Positions 37,901 to 50,923 of a DNA stretch of 64,000 nt are shown one piece after another; position 1 is the first letter of the stretch; every line of letters begins with the position of its first letter. The notes under the pieces are model-generated. The model worked only from the letters and a program-made list of their open reading frames with translations. It did not search any database and was not told the DNA's origin. The DNA is from Tubiluchus corallicola. Its lineage: Eukaryota; Priapulida; Priapulimorpha; Priapulimorphida; Tubiluchidae. Location of the stretch: NCBI GenBank assembly GCA_030141605.1, contig JAQGDQ010000428.1, forward strand, positions 124,001-188,000. Direction: 5' to 3'. Made by a program: the position numbers and the translations under genes.

Positions 37901-40900
37901 AACCAAGAAATCTTCCGTTTTAAATTTGTTACAAAAACATTTACATTAACACTCATAACTAGCAGAGTAGAGCTTTTTAAGAACTTAAAATAAGAACAAA
38001 ATAATCAGTTCAACACTTCTGCAAACAGGTTGTAGTAACAGCCACAAATTTAAAAATTAATCTTGCCTTTTAAACACAGTGAACAGCATTACTAGAAAGT
38101 TAGACAGCTTGCATGATGTCAATAACAATAAAAAAATCAAGAGTATGCTGTATCAGCATTTGGGGAGTGAAGCTTTTACAAGGTAGCATAATATAACAAA
38201 AAGACACATAATTTTAACTATGTCAATGGAATTACCTGAAGTAGTCTCCTTTGAAATAGCAAACAAAGTTTGAACAAGGAAATGCAGCTGGCAGCATTAC
38301 GCTTGCAGAAGCCATAACCACCTGAAAAAACAATGGTTGTAATTTCAAAATAATTATTATATTATGTAACACAATGAAAACATTTCACAAAACAACTTCA
38401 TTAGTTTTTATAAGAAAAATTCTCTTTTTAACAAAACATATTTTTAGAAATGAGAGCACAACAATTATCTTTTGAACTTGAAACTAGGATTCAATGTAAA
38501 GCACAATCCCATTAGTATATCACTAATCTGTGCATCATTTGCATACAGACTATCCAGTGCTCCATAATGTAGTCATTATCATTTATGACTTTACAAACAG
38601 TTTGTAAAATTAGTTTATCATGGAACCAGGATTACAAAATACAAAAGTCTATCAATGTTCAGGCAAAGGCATTTTTGGAATAAGGTATCTTTTTATCTTG
38701 TGTAGTCCAGTCAGACCATGGGAGATAGCTCCATAGTAAAGAAATAATTAGGGCAATGCAAAAAAGTGTTTAAAATGAGGTAAATCGTGTACACATTATT
38801 ATATCTACCATTAAAACAATTTTAGAGCTCACCATTGCTAAAATAGGTTCTATTAACTTGCACATTTTCTGCATATGTGGAGAGGATATGAGGGAGAGTA
38901 ACTTTCTTCTTATTCTAGCAAGCTTAAGAACTGAAAATGTAAAACCAGCACCAAGGATTCCTCCAATGACTCCTATGACTACAGTGGGCAAAAATGCCAA
39001 AATGTTTACTGCTAAACCATCAGTCACCTAGAAAAACAGTATATTAGTATATATTTTAACATGCACATCACAGAAACAGTCAGGCTTACATGACTTTTAC
39101 AGTGCTTGCCTTTTCAAGTGTGAGCTCGTGTCTCATCATGCCCTGTATTTTGAATATAGTGTGCCCCTACTTGTCAAAGTCACTAACAAAACACCAATTT
39201 CTGCTGATTTTCAGAGTCACTCGAGAGGCGACATAGAAATCCACTGTTTGGAAACTAAATAAGTAAAAACCTCTAACTAATAAATGATTCAGTAAACAAG
39301 CAAAAAATGCAGTTTTTATTTCAAATCATCTACTTTCCCTTGAGGCATTTTTCCATTCCTTTATGCCAGCACACTACCATTATCGGCAACAGAATGAGGC
39401 GTGCATTCTTATTGGGCAATCTGCAACATCTTAGCCAATCATCTTGCTACTCACATACTAACCCCTATGATACTATTTCACTTGTGCTTGGTCACTGATC
39501 AGCACTTCGTGGTTTCACGGCAGATGCAAAATTATATATACGTACTTACTAAGTACTTATAACCTTACAGGTAATGTAATTGTACAATGCTAGTCCAATA
39601 ATCTGTTATTGTTGAAATTATAATATAATCTACTGTAATTGCATTAAAACTTGGCAAACACTTTCACTAATTAAACTAGGAATTGGTAAACCAGTACAGT
39701 AATTATTATTCCAGTGATTCAGTTATTATGTCTATAAGGATAAGAAAAATTGCTTAAAAGAGTACTAACAGTTCTCCTCAAAAATTTAATTGGAGTTTTT
39801 TATAGTTCTCCTGGATTTTGAAGACAAGAACTGTTTTTACAATTGCTACATGTGCATTATAAACACACGTAAAATATAAAAATGAGTTTAAAATTACTAG
39901 TTGTTACACACCTGAAACAAAATGTACTTTTCTGATTTGAACAACCCAAAGCTGCCCATATATCTAAAACCGGAAAAAGCAGAATTGAACAAATCCGTAG
40001 TCACTGTAGACACCATACAGCAGAAAAATGTCTGCCAGGAGAGTTTCATGTTCCAAAAGGATGAGACTTCTTCCATAGCAAACAGAAGACCACCCACTGG
40101 AGCACCAAATGCAGATGATACGCCAGCAGCTGCACCTGCTGATATAAAATTCCTCCTAAAACATAAAAGAAACGAGATTTAACATTTAACACTCAGTATT
40201 CAAGATTCTGGTTGGATAATAAACTATGTTACGAGAGAATAATAATACCTGCCATTTTATTATTAAGTTGTTTTATTAAAATTTAGTTTTCTTATTAATA
40301 TTTTGTGTTCCAATATCACAACTAATTTTCCAAACAGGCATGCTAGAAAAGTAAAAAATACAACCATAATAAGTATGACTACCTTAAAGTAAATAAATGT
40401 AAAATCATGTACAATAAGTAATCACCAGTAACGAAAAGTATTCAAATGTTGTTAGTTATGGTTTTGTTGTTATTAACAATCAAAATTCAGCAATAGTAAT
40501 GTCTGCAACAACTACATTGCAAAACTGTTGCACTTAGTCTTTGAACAAACACAACATAGAGTCATATATTAGCCATTTGTACTGTTAAGGAAAACACAGA
40601 TTAACTAACTTAACTAACAATAACATACCTGTCTTCAGAATTCCGAAATCTTGAGAAAAAGGGAAGATGCAGATTCAAAGTTTCAGATCTGAATTGACTG
40701 AGGCCAGCTCCAATCAAACCACTACGGATAACAAATAAACCAAAAATAAAATAGTGAACATTAAGAAAACTGAAAATTAAATCAAAACTCACATATTCTG
40801 TGCTGATATGGTGAAACATTGATTTACAGTTATGTGTCTCATAACACTAAGAGAGAAAATACTGTTTTCTCACCCAAGATGTATCATTGGCCCTTCTGGT

Positions 40901-43377
40901 CCAACTGGCAGTCCACTTGCAACAGCGAAACAGCAAGAAAAGAATTTGACTAGCATCGTTTTTAAATTAAATACATGTCTGACAATTGTGCCATTTAAGA
41001 AGCCAATTAACTCTGGTATCCCTGAACCTGCAGCACTAGGCCTCCAAAACTAAAACAGTAACCATGTTAGTTTGCTATCATTATTACAATATAGCAGATT
41101 TTAAATGTATCAACAACACTTAAGCTATATTGATAAGCTAAATAAAGTCTCTACTCAACGGCAGCTCGTGGGACTACAGCACCCCATATTTTCACTCAAT
41201 ATAATAAATCTTTTTTCTTTAGTTCTTGCTTTATACTTGTACATAACCAGAGCATGTGAGGGTAGTACCGTTTGCTTATACAGTGCGCTCCAGCAATGCG
41301 GTGTTTGGCTGTTGTGCGCATGCGGCCATGCGCACATGTCTAAGCCAAGATAGAGAAAGTATTGTCACCCACACAGTTTGTTATTAGTTGTCACGTGCTT
41401 ACAGTGAACGGATCAAGCTTGAACTGCGACAATTTAGGCTATTACTAAGCAAAAAATATTTTTTTATTTAGGATTTTATCGTAAAATCACAACTTTCATA
41501 TGTTTGTTTGTTTAAACTTGCAATTACAAATTATAACACTAAAGTTACATATGTTCATTTTGTTTTACACAATATTAAAACAGTGGCTAAAATTTTCTGA
41601 AGCAAAAGCCCCCAATAATTTCAGCTATGAGCCACCAATGTCCCTACTGCTTTGTTGAGTGTGTTGTGTTAAAATAAATATAAAATTTGGACAAGTACAA
41701 GGAGTGACAAGGAAGCCTAAAACAAAAAACTTATTAATTTACGCTATTTAACAATTTGATAAATGGCTCACAAATTAAATAACACATGCGCATTAAGATT
41801 ACGAAAACACAAAAAGGTGCTTTTAATGTACAGTTTTTAAGTACTAACCACAACAGCCACAGAGCTGAAGAACACCAACACACAGCTGTAACCAAGTACC
41901 CAGCCCCAAGCTTTCACGTAATTAGCATCTTGCAAAAATTCTGTGGCCTTGTCCCACTTGAACGAAACGATAACGTCGATTAATTGATGAAGCAAAAATC
42001 CCACCATGCCAATTGTGAAGCCAATCATTCCCATCATAATCCATCTGTCCCATTCCAAACTAAAAAGATATTTCAAAAATTTTAGCTTTTAAAAGTTAAA
42101 ATCAAGCATTAAAAACTACCCAAATACACCTAGATGAAAAAATGTATCGTGGCCTAATCCTGGCAAATGAATTGCTTAGTTTGATCAAAATGACTAAATT
42201 ATGATTATAATATTAATCACATGCAACTCAATTATGAAATACTTTTAAAACTTAACTTGTAAAATTCAACTATATTAAGTTGTTCACCATTCCATAAAAT
42301 TTGCCCTTAAGCCGTTGTGGAAACACAATATCTCCAAGATATTTTTTGCATCCATTTTTTTTAAATTACTACATGACAGTAGCCAGTTCAAAAGAGATAC
42401 TAAAGCATATATGTACTGCGCAGATGTTTGCAGAGTAGCACAGTACATTTTTAATAAATGCCCAAAAAATTTCCAAGGTTGATGATAGCATCTCTGCATT
42501 ATATCTGAAATTTAATGGTAGTTCAAAAATACTAGAAAAAATGAAAGTCTGTTAACCGTTTAATAATGCTGAACAGCAAAATGCAAGGCTCGTGTGTTTT
42601 TATAGACTCACCGAGCAGGTTGACGAAGAATCCAATTTTTATAAACTTGGCTATGTGGAGGCAGATAATCAAGACTATCATACAAGCTCAGTGCTTGTCT
42701 TTCTTTTGCAGTGTATTTATGATTAACATAAGCACTTTCAAAATCTCTTCCCTAAAAACACGTAAAAACACATTATTGTTTTATGATAATGACAGTGTAT
42801 GAAACATAATAATTTATTACAGTATGAAGTAACAATTTTCATATCACCAGGTACTGAATGTCACTATATTGTACTGAATGTGATTATAATAAAAACTTCA
42901 AACACAAATGTCAAATACAAATTGTATTACCAGATTAAAATCTTATTTAATGCTAAAATGTTCTTGTAGCAGCAAACCAAATTGATTTTCATTTAAGTAA
43001 GGTGAGTGTGTTAATGATCGTATGGTTGCACATTCACCACGCATTACTCAAATTATTTTATTTTAAATTTACTGACGTGTTTGATATTGTATTTTTTGAT
43101 GTGTGAAATAAAAATTCATAATTTCATAGTTTTTTGCTTTGATTTGCTAATGGTGCCCAAATGTTTTAAACTTTTCTAAAACATTAACGTTTTGAAACAG
43201 GAGTTACAGAAATGCTGAGTCACATTTTACCTGTGCAAAGAATTTATATTTATCATCATCAGGATGATGGAACAGATCATCAATTTCGTTCTCACTCATG
43301 ACGTTAAGAGGCACGGCAGAATTTGAAAACTGGCGTCTCTTCAGTGACGTTTCTTCCAACTGCGTATCACCAAACAT
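32558..43377 (-). CDS. ClC-6/7-like chloride/proton exchanger with CBS domains
   Basis: Endosomal/lysosomal 2Cl-/H+ exchanger by homology. Coding exons: 43377-43231, 42751-42612, 42059-41849, 41049-40874, 40721-40629, 40155-39912, 39027-38833, 38321-38236, 37852-37725, 36827-36680, 36386-36206, 36095-35926, 34916-34740, 34084-33985, 33055-32960, 32803-32558. All phases agree; 845 aa (human ClC-7 805, ClC-6 869). Seen: ESLDY-like DSLDYLPPHS, selectivity GSGIPE, gating motif GPEGPMIH (Glu kept), SAGAAAGV, proton-glutamate motif FAMEEVSSFW, luminal loop exon with four NxT sequons (37852-37725), FFLAC-like YFLLACW, DPGAFALIGGASFFGG, helix-R Tyr in HPLYHALL, then two CBS domains (RDVMSAP; TLGLRHLVVVD). 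The start is the first ATG of exon 43377; an extra upstream exon is possible. Similarity to both ClC-6 and ClC-7 is partial, so I give no symbol. Confidence 0.93.
34263..34550. repeat. Degenerate pentanucleotide satellite
   Basis: Variants of a 5-bp unit (ACATA, AGATA, ACGTA, ATGTA, ACACA preceded by TA) cover about 290 bp of a ClC intron. The 63-codon minus frame of alternating Cys/Tyr/Val residues is an artefact of this repeat. Confidence 0.85.
35180..35700 (+). mobile_element. Decayed LINE reverse-transcriptase fragment
   Basis: In shifting plus-strand frames I read SVSQSCVAFSTLFLLLFVN, which matches the GVPQGSxLGPLLFLLFVND block of non-LTR reverse transcriptases, followed about 20 codons later by HPVYADDMTSTF, the YADD catalytic motif. 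A further piece reads LERDLELVFN, the helix after the motif. Frameshifts and stops show it is dead. It sits in a ClC intron, antisense to the gene. Confidence 0.65.
36853..36912. repeat. 30-bp tandem duplication
   Basis: Two units starting TATAATTATAATACTATATA, differing at one base (CTGAAACA versus CTGTAACA). In the ClC intron directly upstream of exon 36827-36680. Confidence 0.85.
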
Positions 43378-43507
43378 TATCTCTGCTCAAAAAACATTGT
43401 CAATAAGTATTACATTCTTGCAGAGTAATGAGTTTATTAGTCAAACCTCCAGAAAAATTTTTACACATAAACCTGCAACAACAAACACATGACTCACACA
43501 ACACAAC

Positions 43508-43735
43508 CCACACTGCCCATACGACATCACCTACACCTACCACCCATACCACATCACACACCTGCCACTCTATACCAATACCAATCACACCACCCACAGT
43601 ACACTACAACAAACTATAACCCACACTGCCCATACCACATCACCTACACCCCACCACTCATACCACATCACACACCTGCCACTCTATACCAATACCAATC
43701 ACACCACCCACAGTACACTACAACAAACTACCTAC
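43508..43735. repeat. 114-bp minisatellite (two units)
   Basis: A C/A-rich unit beginning CCACACTGCCCATAC and containing CCTGCCACTCTATACC occurs at 43508 and again at 43621, with few differences. It begins about 130 bp upstream of the ClC start codon. Open frames over it are repeat artefacts. Confidence 0.85.
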
Positions 43736-43854
43736 ACTACACCACAGCACAGAGTTACACCCATCATTTCACACCACAACTACCACACCATCCATACCAT
43801 GTGCTGCCATTGTTGCCAATGGTGATGATGATTGCAACAAATATGACGGTGAAG

Positions 43855-44235
43855 CAGCAGTGGCAACAACAACGACGATGACAACAACAACAGTAGCAGC
43901 ACCTTCAACAACAAAAACAACAACAACAACAATAACAGCAGAAGTAGCTGCAGATACAGCAGCAACAGCACCAACATCGATGACAATGACAATGATGGTG
44001 GTAATGGCAGGAACAGCAGTAGCAACAACGACAATAACAACAATGGCAACAACAGGAACAACAACAACAACAACAACAACAATAACAGCAGAAGTAACAG
44101 CAGATACAGCAGCAGCAGCACCAACATCGATGACAATGACAATGATGGTGGTAATGGCAGCAACAGCAGTAGCAACAACGACAATAACAACAATGGCAAC
44201 AACAGGAACAACAGCAGAAACAATAACAATCTACA
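43855..44235. repeat. CAA/CAG trinucleotide block with 150-bp higher-order duplication
   Basis: Runs of CAACAA, ACAACA and CAGCAG make up most of the block. A longer unit containing CCAACATCGATGACAATGAC and GGTGGTAATGGCAG occurs twice, at an offset of 150 bp (CATCGA at 43975 and 44125). The long Thr-rich plus frame (132 codons) and Leu-rich minus frame (179 codons) are artefacts of the repeat, not genes. Confidence 0.85.
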
Positions 44236-46340
44236 ATAACAAAATGATTGGCTCGTAGATGAAATTAAAATTAGCATACTGAAAAAATGTGCAAACATTC
44301 CACACAGTACCTTGTTCATTTTTTTATCAACCCCTATGGGACTGGGAGAAACGAGTCGTATGATATATCAATGTTCAGTAGTTTCAGAGGTATCTTGTAT
44401 ACATAAATTCCTTAATATAGCTAAAAAATAAATAGTACAAGGCAATTTTTATGTATTACATAATTACGTGTCCATTTAACAGCTTTTTATGCAGTGAACA
44501 CATCATTAGTAATTTGGCTGATGTAGCCATAACCATTTATACTTTTGAACATTGACAGCACATGTGAAATTACAGACCAATAGTAATTACTTTTACCACA
44601 TCCGGGCTTGCTAGTAAAGTATGAATCTACTTTTGCTGTTGAATTTACTTGTGAACCATTAGTCACAAATCTATCCTTGAATCATCAAGGTTATCATGGA
44701 CCAGAAGACTGGAGGCAGTTCTAACACATGAATCCAACTCGCTCGATGAAATGAAACGATACCAAAGACAATGCATAGTTTTACGTTAAGCTTTTATTGC
44801 CACGAAACAACTACTCCGTGACGCCAATAACGGAATTACACGTCTCCGATTGATTGCGCTGTATTTATACACACAATCTCTATAATCTTACATCACAAAT
44901 AATAAGTTTACTATTAAAATGATAATAAGATTGACATCGAAATGCTCGTGGTAGATTCAGTGCACTTGCTCCGCTCTTTGCAATTTCTACTCCAAAGTGA
45001 AGTAATGTGACTCCACATAAGGATAATCTAACCGAAAAAATGTATCACATCATCCGCAATTTTGGAACATTTGCACGAACCCAAAATTAATGATCCCAGT
45101 TATTTAAACGGAATTTAAACCAAAGATCTGTAATAAATCGGTCTCGGTCACAGTTGCACTTACAGGACGGTAAAATTGTCAACCTAGTGTCAAGTGATCA
45201 TTCAGATAATCTCACAAGAGTAAGACTTGCAAATTCAGCAAGGTTAGCCATTAGAATGGTCACATTTAACTCAATGCAATTTACTGAGTTTTAGTCAAAC
45301 CAATGGAAAAACAAATTCAGGAGTTGATGTTTTTTCACATCTCGCAAAGAGCAAAGAAATTTTCAAGAGACTCACAAATCAATTCACGGCAAAAGGCTTA
45401 AATTCGTTTAACGAAGAGAGTGTAGATAAAAGATACTGCATTATATAAGGCAACCCTAAATTCTATTAGTGACACTAATTGCTTACTAGATTTGGAAACT
45501 GATAGCCAAATAAGCCAATAAATTCAATAATCTGCCTCAAAATTCTAAGTTGTTTTAAAATAGTGAATTTGGACTGTGCCAAAAAGTCAACTGTCTACAC
45601 AAGGAATACTTTAGGTTATTTTCATAGACTGCTGGTCAACATTCACTCTTATTAGCACAGTAAACCAATCAATGATCAAGCCACATGTGATCAAAGAGAA
45701 ATCATAATCACTGTGTTAACATGAACAGTATATTTAATCGCCATTGCTATACCAGTAATAACAAGGTTCTACAAATAAAGGTAGGAAAATAAAAACTTGC
45801 TAATAATTTTGAAGAAAATTGAATATATTTGCACTTTTCGGTGAATCTTATTAAACCATGCAAAACTAAATAAATGGACTAAAAGCAAAGATGTCTTAAA
45901 TTCAGTTTTTTGCTTGGATTGATGATATTAAAATTTTGTTAATTATGAACTAAGGCTTCTAAATTGGCTGATATTGCTTCAGGGTCAAAACACCAAACTC
46001 AGCTGAGGGACTTTCCTCTGGTTTCCAGGACCGAATAGCTTTGCCGCTTTTCAACATTACAGTATACAGGATTTCTTTTACTCGCCCAGACTCCTTAGTT
46101 AAGACTATTGCTTTTTGGACAACCTGACAGGCGTTCAGCAATTAGCACTACACTTTTTTGCAATTTAACGCACTCAGGCGGTAGATACGGCCGTTCAGTA
46201 TCTTACATTAAAACTTACACCGAAATAGGAGAGACCCGAACATCCAAAAACTAAAAGGAACATTAAATTTTGGGAAGACCATCATTTTCGGCATTAATTT
46301 TCGCAGTTGTATTATTTTTTGAAGCACTTATCAAAGCAAT

Positions 46341-46386
46341 GACAGAAATCTTTCTGTCATGCAGTTTGTCCCAAAGTATATAAAAG
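46341..46386 (+). promoter_or_regulatory. Possible TATA-type core promoter
   Basis: A strong TATA box, TATATAAAAG (46377-46386), is preceded by a perfect 8-bp inverted repeat, GACAGAAATCTTTCTGTC (46341-46358). Downstream on the plus strand a possible donor (GTTGTCAG/GTACGC near 46468) and an ATG followed at once by a donor (ATGCAGCCAG/GTAATT near 46610) occur, but I could not connect them to a protein. Confidence 0.3.
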
Positions 46387-47244
46387 CAAAGTAGGGAAAC
46401 TACTGTGCAGCATTTCGCGTAGTTAGTATCGCCCTATCGGCACAGCAGTACGGACTGTTGTTGTCAGGTACGCTATAACGTAAGCCAGTAGCATATGAAT
46501 TGATGAGACTAACAAAGCAAGGCCGGTTAACAGGTGCTCATAAATTGCTCAGCAGTGAGTTGCGAAAACACAAATAAAAATATCTTTTTAAATTTCGCAA
46601 GGATGCAGCCAGGTAATTATAATAAAATGTTAATTATAACACAGTTTTGTAACTTTTGTTGCAAGTTAAATATCTTGTACACTAAGCAAAGACTGCAAGG
46701 CCTACATCTCTCTTTGGCGATTTATATCAGCTGTTATATTTTTGAATATTATTTAAAGCAAGCATAAGGCATTAAGAATAATTAGTAGTTAAAATAAAAA
46801 CTATTATAATCATATCACATGAAAATTAATAGGCTTATTTACAAAAAAAGTTAAGACAGTTTGCGTCACTTCCCTTCATCTTTTTTACACGTTGGTTTGT
46901 CCAGTCAGATAAATCAAGTCAATTGTCGGTTTTCGAACTAACCAAAGATTGACGTAATCTGATAAGTGTTCTGTATCACTGTTCACTAGAGGATATATAT
47001 ATATATATAGCATCGAATATCCTACAGAAAATTGATAGGCATTAAATAGCTGGACAGTATATCCAATGATGATCCATATGATGTGATGAAGAAAAACCGC
47101 TAGATTGGAATAAACAAATTGAAGTAAAAAATTGCACGGATTGGGAATTGCATTAAAACTACCTCAAGACTCTCTCCTCCTATAACATTATGTAAAGCTC
47201 TTGAAATGACTGAAAATCTAAGAGGGGGTCAACTACTGATACTG

Positions 47245-47245
47245 T

Positions 47246-47272
<27 letters not shown>
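47245..47272. repeat. (TA)n microsatellite
   Basis: Uninterrupted TA dinucleotide run of about 28 bp in the ClC/TLDc intergenic region. Confidence 0.9.
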
Positions 47273-47276
<4 letters not shown>

Positions 47277-48654
47277 CTGGACTGGCAGCAAACAGATAGG
47301 AGTGTGTAGTATGAACAGGAGGAGCGTGCCATGTTTCACAACATACCAGGTAAAAGTGTGCAAATGATGATAATAATGATGATGAACATTGAACGTTTGA
47401 AACGAGCAAGTCTGTTTGTGGCCACCTTAACAGTCACCTTTGATTTCTCAGTGAAATAATGTCTTTAGACCTTTTTAATTAGTAAGAATGAATTCCTTGA
47501 CCACTAAGAAATTTTAAAAAACCCAATAATTAAAACTACTAAAATCATCATCATAATGTGCAGCAGAAGGTGTGATAAGGCCAACAAATATGTAGCCTAC
47601 TATATGAACAACCGTATTTGCGGGTATCTTAGCCGCCATCTTGAATTCAAAATACGATAATATATTTGAATTTTTAAGCATCAGATATGGATTTCTTGAC
47701 TTTGAAATCCTATGTTTAATCAACAAAAGCATCATCCTTCTTACTCTAATGGCCAAGATATCATGGTTTTATCAGCTAGCAGCACCATATCTTGTCGGCC
47801 CATTTTGAAGATAGCAGGAGGCCCATGTTAGTAGATTCTAACATTCTACAAAGTTTCGTGTTTTTAAAGCAAACTGTGCGAGTTTTCATCTTCCTGTTGA
47901 GCTGTCATCTTGCACTATCCTGCCAGAGAGTGCAACTGCTTTATAGAAAGTCTACTTGTGTTGCTACCTGCAGTGATTGTAACTAAACAGTTCGAATAGT
48001 TTGATCCATCAGTTAAAATTCCCGCAAAACTTTAGCCATGGACAGGACAAATTACAACAAAAATTTACTGTACACTTTACAAAAGAAGATGGTGGTAAAA
48101 AAGAATGGTGGAGAAGAGAAGAGAAACTTCTGAAAGTAACCAATTGCACTAATGCCTAATTGACCGACTGTCTGGCTAACTGACTGATCATTCTTTTTTG
48201 CAGGATAATTCCGGGTGAGCATACATATAAACCACAGAATATGACATTTGCTAGTGCGAATATAAAAATATCTGATGCAAGCAAGAGAAAACTTGAATAG
48301 ATAAACGCAAAACATTTTATCGATCTGGTTATTGTCGTTTTTACTGTGGTGCGATTCTTATACAATAAACTGTGGATAATTTGCGCTTGTAAAAAAGATT
48401 AGGCTGTATTTGTACGCCAGGCTTAGTGCGTATGTTGGTTTAATTTTGTTTTGCTCTAGTGATGCGCAGGTAGAAATGATTAGGCTGTGTGGTGTGGTGT
48501 GGGATTTTAACTTGAAGAAAGCTGGGCATTTTTAACAATAACATCAAGAAAAAAATGATAGGCTCGTATTGTCATATCTTTGTAGCAGACAGATCAAATG
48601 GTAGCTTGAAATTGCATTTTCTGTAGCCAGAGGATGTATACATAATGGGTACAC

Positions 48655-48800
48655 ATGGTTGGGACACCGTAGCCGGTTCAGTGGTTCATCTTAAAAGGAT
48701 TTTGATGATTATAATGAGCAGGGTCCGAGCGGGTAATGCCACAAGCATTTCGTTGGTAAAGCCCTGCCCTTGATTTCGGCTTGTAGTGTGTGATGTATAA
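48655..48800 (+). mobile_element. tRNA-derived SINE-like repeat, copy 2
   Basis: Shares with the copy at 8040-8345 the words TTCAGTGGTTCA, ATAATGAGCAGG, CACAAGCATTTCGTTG, CCCTG and a TCGGCTTGTAG-like end. Same strand. The tRNA-like head is less clear here. Confidence 0.45.
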
Positions 48801-49499
48801 AGACATTATAATAGCTTTTATTTTACACATTGAAAGTACCAAAAATATAAATGAAATAATAACAAAATGCAGCAATAAACATTTGAACGATAACTTTTGT
48901 AGCCTTTGCTTCATAGAATTACTTTGTAGAAAGAAATATTTCAAGTTTTTGTTTGTAGAGCCGAACGTGAAGCAGATGACCCAGATGATTATATCTTTGT
49001 CATCCATGTTGTTAGAGGACATTATAGCGATATAAATTTATTATGATTTTTAATCAGCTTTACTTTCCCAATTCGAAATTGTTAAAACCAGTAGTACGAA
49101 CTTTTCAAATGGATAACAAATGTCTAAATAATGCGCATAGACTAAATATGTATAACTAATAATTTATTGTTACCTTTGTAGTTCTTCAGTTTTGACTTTT
49201 ATTTTGACTAGAAATCGGTGGGTTTTTGCAGATTGTAAATCACCTCTTCCTTTCAATTTTTAAATTAATCACGCGAAATATTTTGGCAACCAGTCAATTT
49301 TCTTCATTCGGGACATTTCTTTTAATCGTGACATGCTGTTAACTATCACTTTCCTAAAAGATTTGCGACATTATAACTACAGCTGCAAAAGTCCTGCTTG
49401 GATGAAATCGGCCAAAATAACGTTGACGAAGTGCAAACAACAGAAAGCAATTCCACGATTCCAGTAAAGACATTACAAAAAAAACGTAAAAACTCTATC

Positions 49500-49580
49500 A
49501 TCTAGTGTTGTAAACTCTATTTCACTGAGTTTATCAAGTGTGGTAAACTCTGTTTCACGAAGTTTATCAAGTGCTGTAAC
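49500..49580. repeat. 33-bp minisatellite
   Basis: About two and a half units of TTTATCAAGTGTGGTAAACT plus TCTGTTTCACGAAG. The minus-strand frame across it shows the repeat as LDKLSEIEFTT / LDKLRETEFTT; probably not a gene. Confidence 0.75.
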
Positions 49581-50394
49581 AGCTGTCAAAACGAAAAAGA
49601 AATTTACAAACACGATTATTAATGAGCTTGGTAAACATATTAACTTTATAAAGTTCTTTTTACAATCGTGTAATGTCCAATTAATTATTCGTTTATGAGA
49701 AGTGTGGGTCACAGCTGGTCGCTTAATAACGTCAATTAGCCGAAACGTCGTGAAAATCATTCCAGTCTATAATCAGATAAAGTTGCTCAGTTAACGACTT
49801 GACTGTGAAATATGAATTATTTTAATTTAATTGTGTTAATTATGGTTCAGTTTTTCAAAAGCTACAGTAACCAAGCGGTTATGTATATAATAATTATGAG
49901 GTTTCAAGCGGTGTTGAAGGAATTCAAAACTGGGTATAAAAACTCAAATAAAAACAAAAAGCAGCAACTAGAGCGAGGTTCTTCACATTCTTTTATGAAT
50001 CACGTTAACTTTTATAAAAGATACATTATAGATTTAAGTCAATAAGTACGGCAATAACGAATAACACACAAAAATAACTGCACATTATAAACAGCGAGTA
50101 TTAAACTATCTGAATTTACCTACATTTTTCATTTTCTTACCAAAAAAAAACGTTTTACAATGTTTAAAATCATTCAAAGTTAAGGAAAAAGTTAGCTACA
50201 ATGTCACTCTCCTGCTACAACCATTATTGAGAAACAGTTGGGTTTATATCTGTAGGTCATATGGATAAGGCTCTTAATAATAATACATAAAGAGAGAAAG
50301 CACAGAAATTGATAAAAAAATATACACGGAAAAACAAAAAGTGGATAAAAGAAACTAAATGGTCAAACGAGTGGATAAATGAATAAATAACTGA

Positions 50395-50515
50395 ATGAAA
50401 GATTGAACAAGTAAAGCGAATAAATGAATGAAAGAACGGATGGATGAATGAAGGAGTTTATGAGAGCACGAATGAGTTAGTGGGTGAACGAATACGTGAA
50501 AAAAGCGAATGAATG
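50395..50515. repeat. Degenerate GAAT tetranucleotide repeat
   Basis: Repeated TGAATGAA, GAACGAAT and GAATGAAG words with many changes, downstream of the TLDc gene. Confidence 0.75.
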
Positions 50516-50923
50516 GAGGAAAGTTGATCTTGATGTATTCTGTAACTATTGGATCAAAACAGCAAATTAATGAATGTATTCTATATGGCCAATGGTGTTC
50601 CTTTAAAGTTAATCAGGCTTTAGAACCACGGATGAAATGTGTACTATCATGCATACGAACTAAAAATGCATATGAAAAATACTTAGTACAACTGTTTATT
50701 TTACAAACGTAACTTTTTAACAAAATAAATAAATAAATAAATAAATTGCGCTGAGTAATATGACCATTTATATTATTATGTCTAATGCAGCCTGACAAGA
50801 GTACAGCCCTATATTCTAAGAATACAACCGATTAAGTGGGTCAGGTGAACAAACCATAAGTATATAACATTTATTACGAAAGTTATAAAATTAATAAACG
50901 AGTTATTAACAACTATTTAATTA

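Larger units (their letters stand above)
44236..50923. other. Intergenic region between ClC and the TLDc gene
   Basis: 6.7 kb with no supported gene. It holds a possible TATA promoter (46341-46386), TA microsatellites (46992-47009, 47245-47272), a SINE copy (48655-48800), a 33-bp minisatellite (49500-49580) and a GAAT-type repeat (50395-50515). A 60-codon minus frame at 45959-46141 looks coding-like but I do not recognise it. Confidence 0.5.

Noticed and set aside
43508-43735. CRISPR-like array
   Set aside because: Only two 114-bp units with no short repeats and spacers, in a clearly eukaryotic genome.
43780-44319. 179-codon Leu-rich frame and the opposite 132-codon Thr-rich frame
   Set aside because: Both are read directly off CAA/CAG triplet repeats; no start context, splice sites or non-repetitive content.
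47280-47352. Possible plus-strand exon ending ACATACCAG/GTAAAA
   Set aside because: Open for 26 codons but without protein similarity or a partner exon; could not be tied to the TATA box at 46377.
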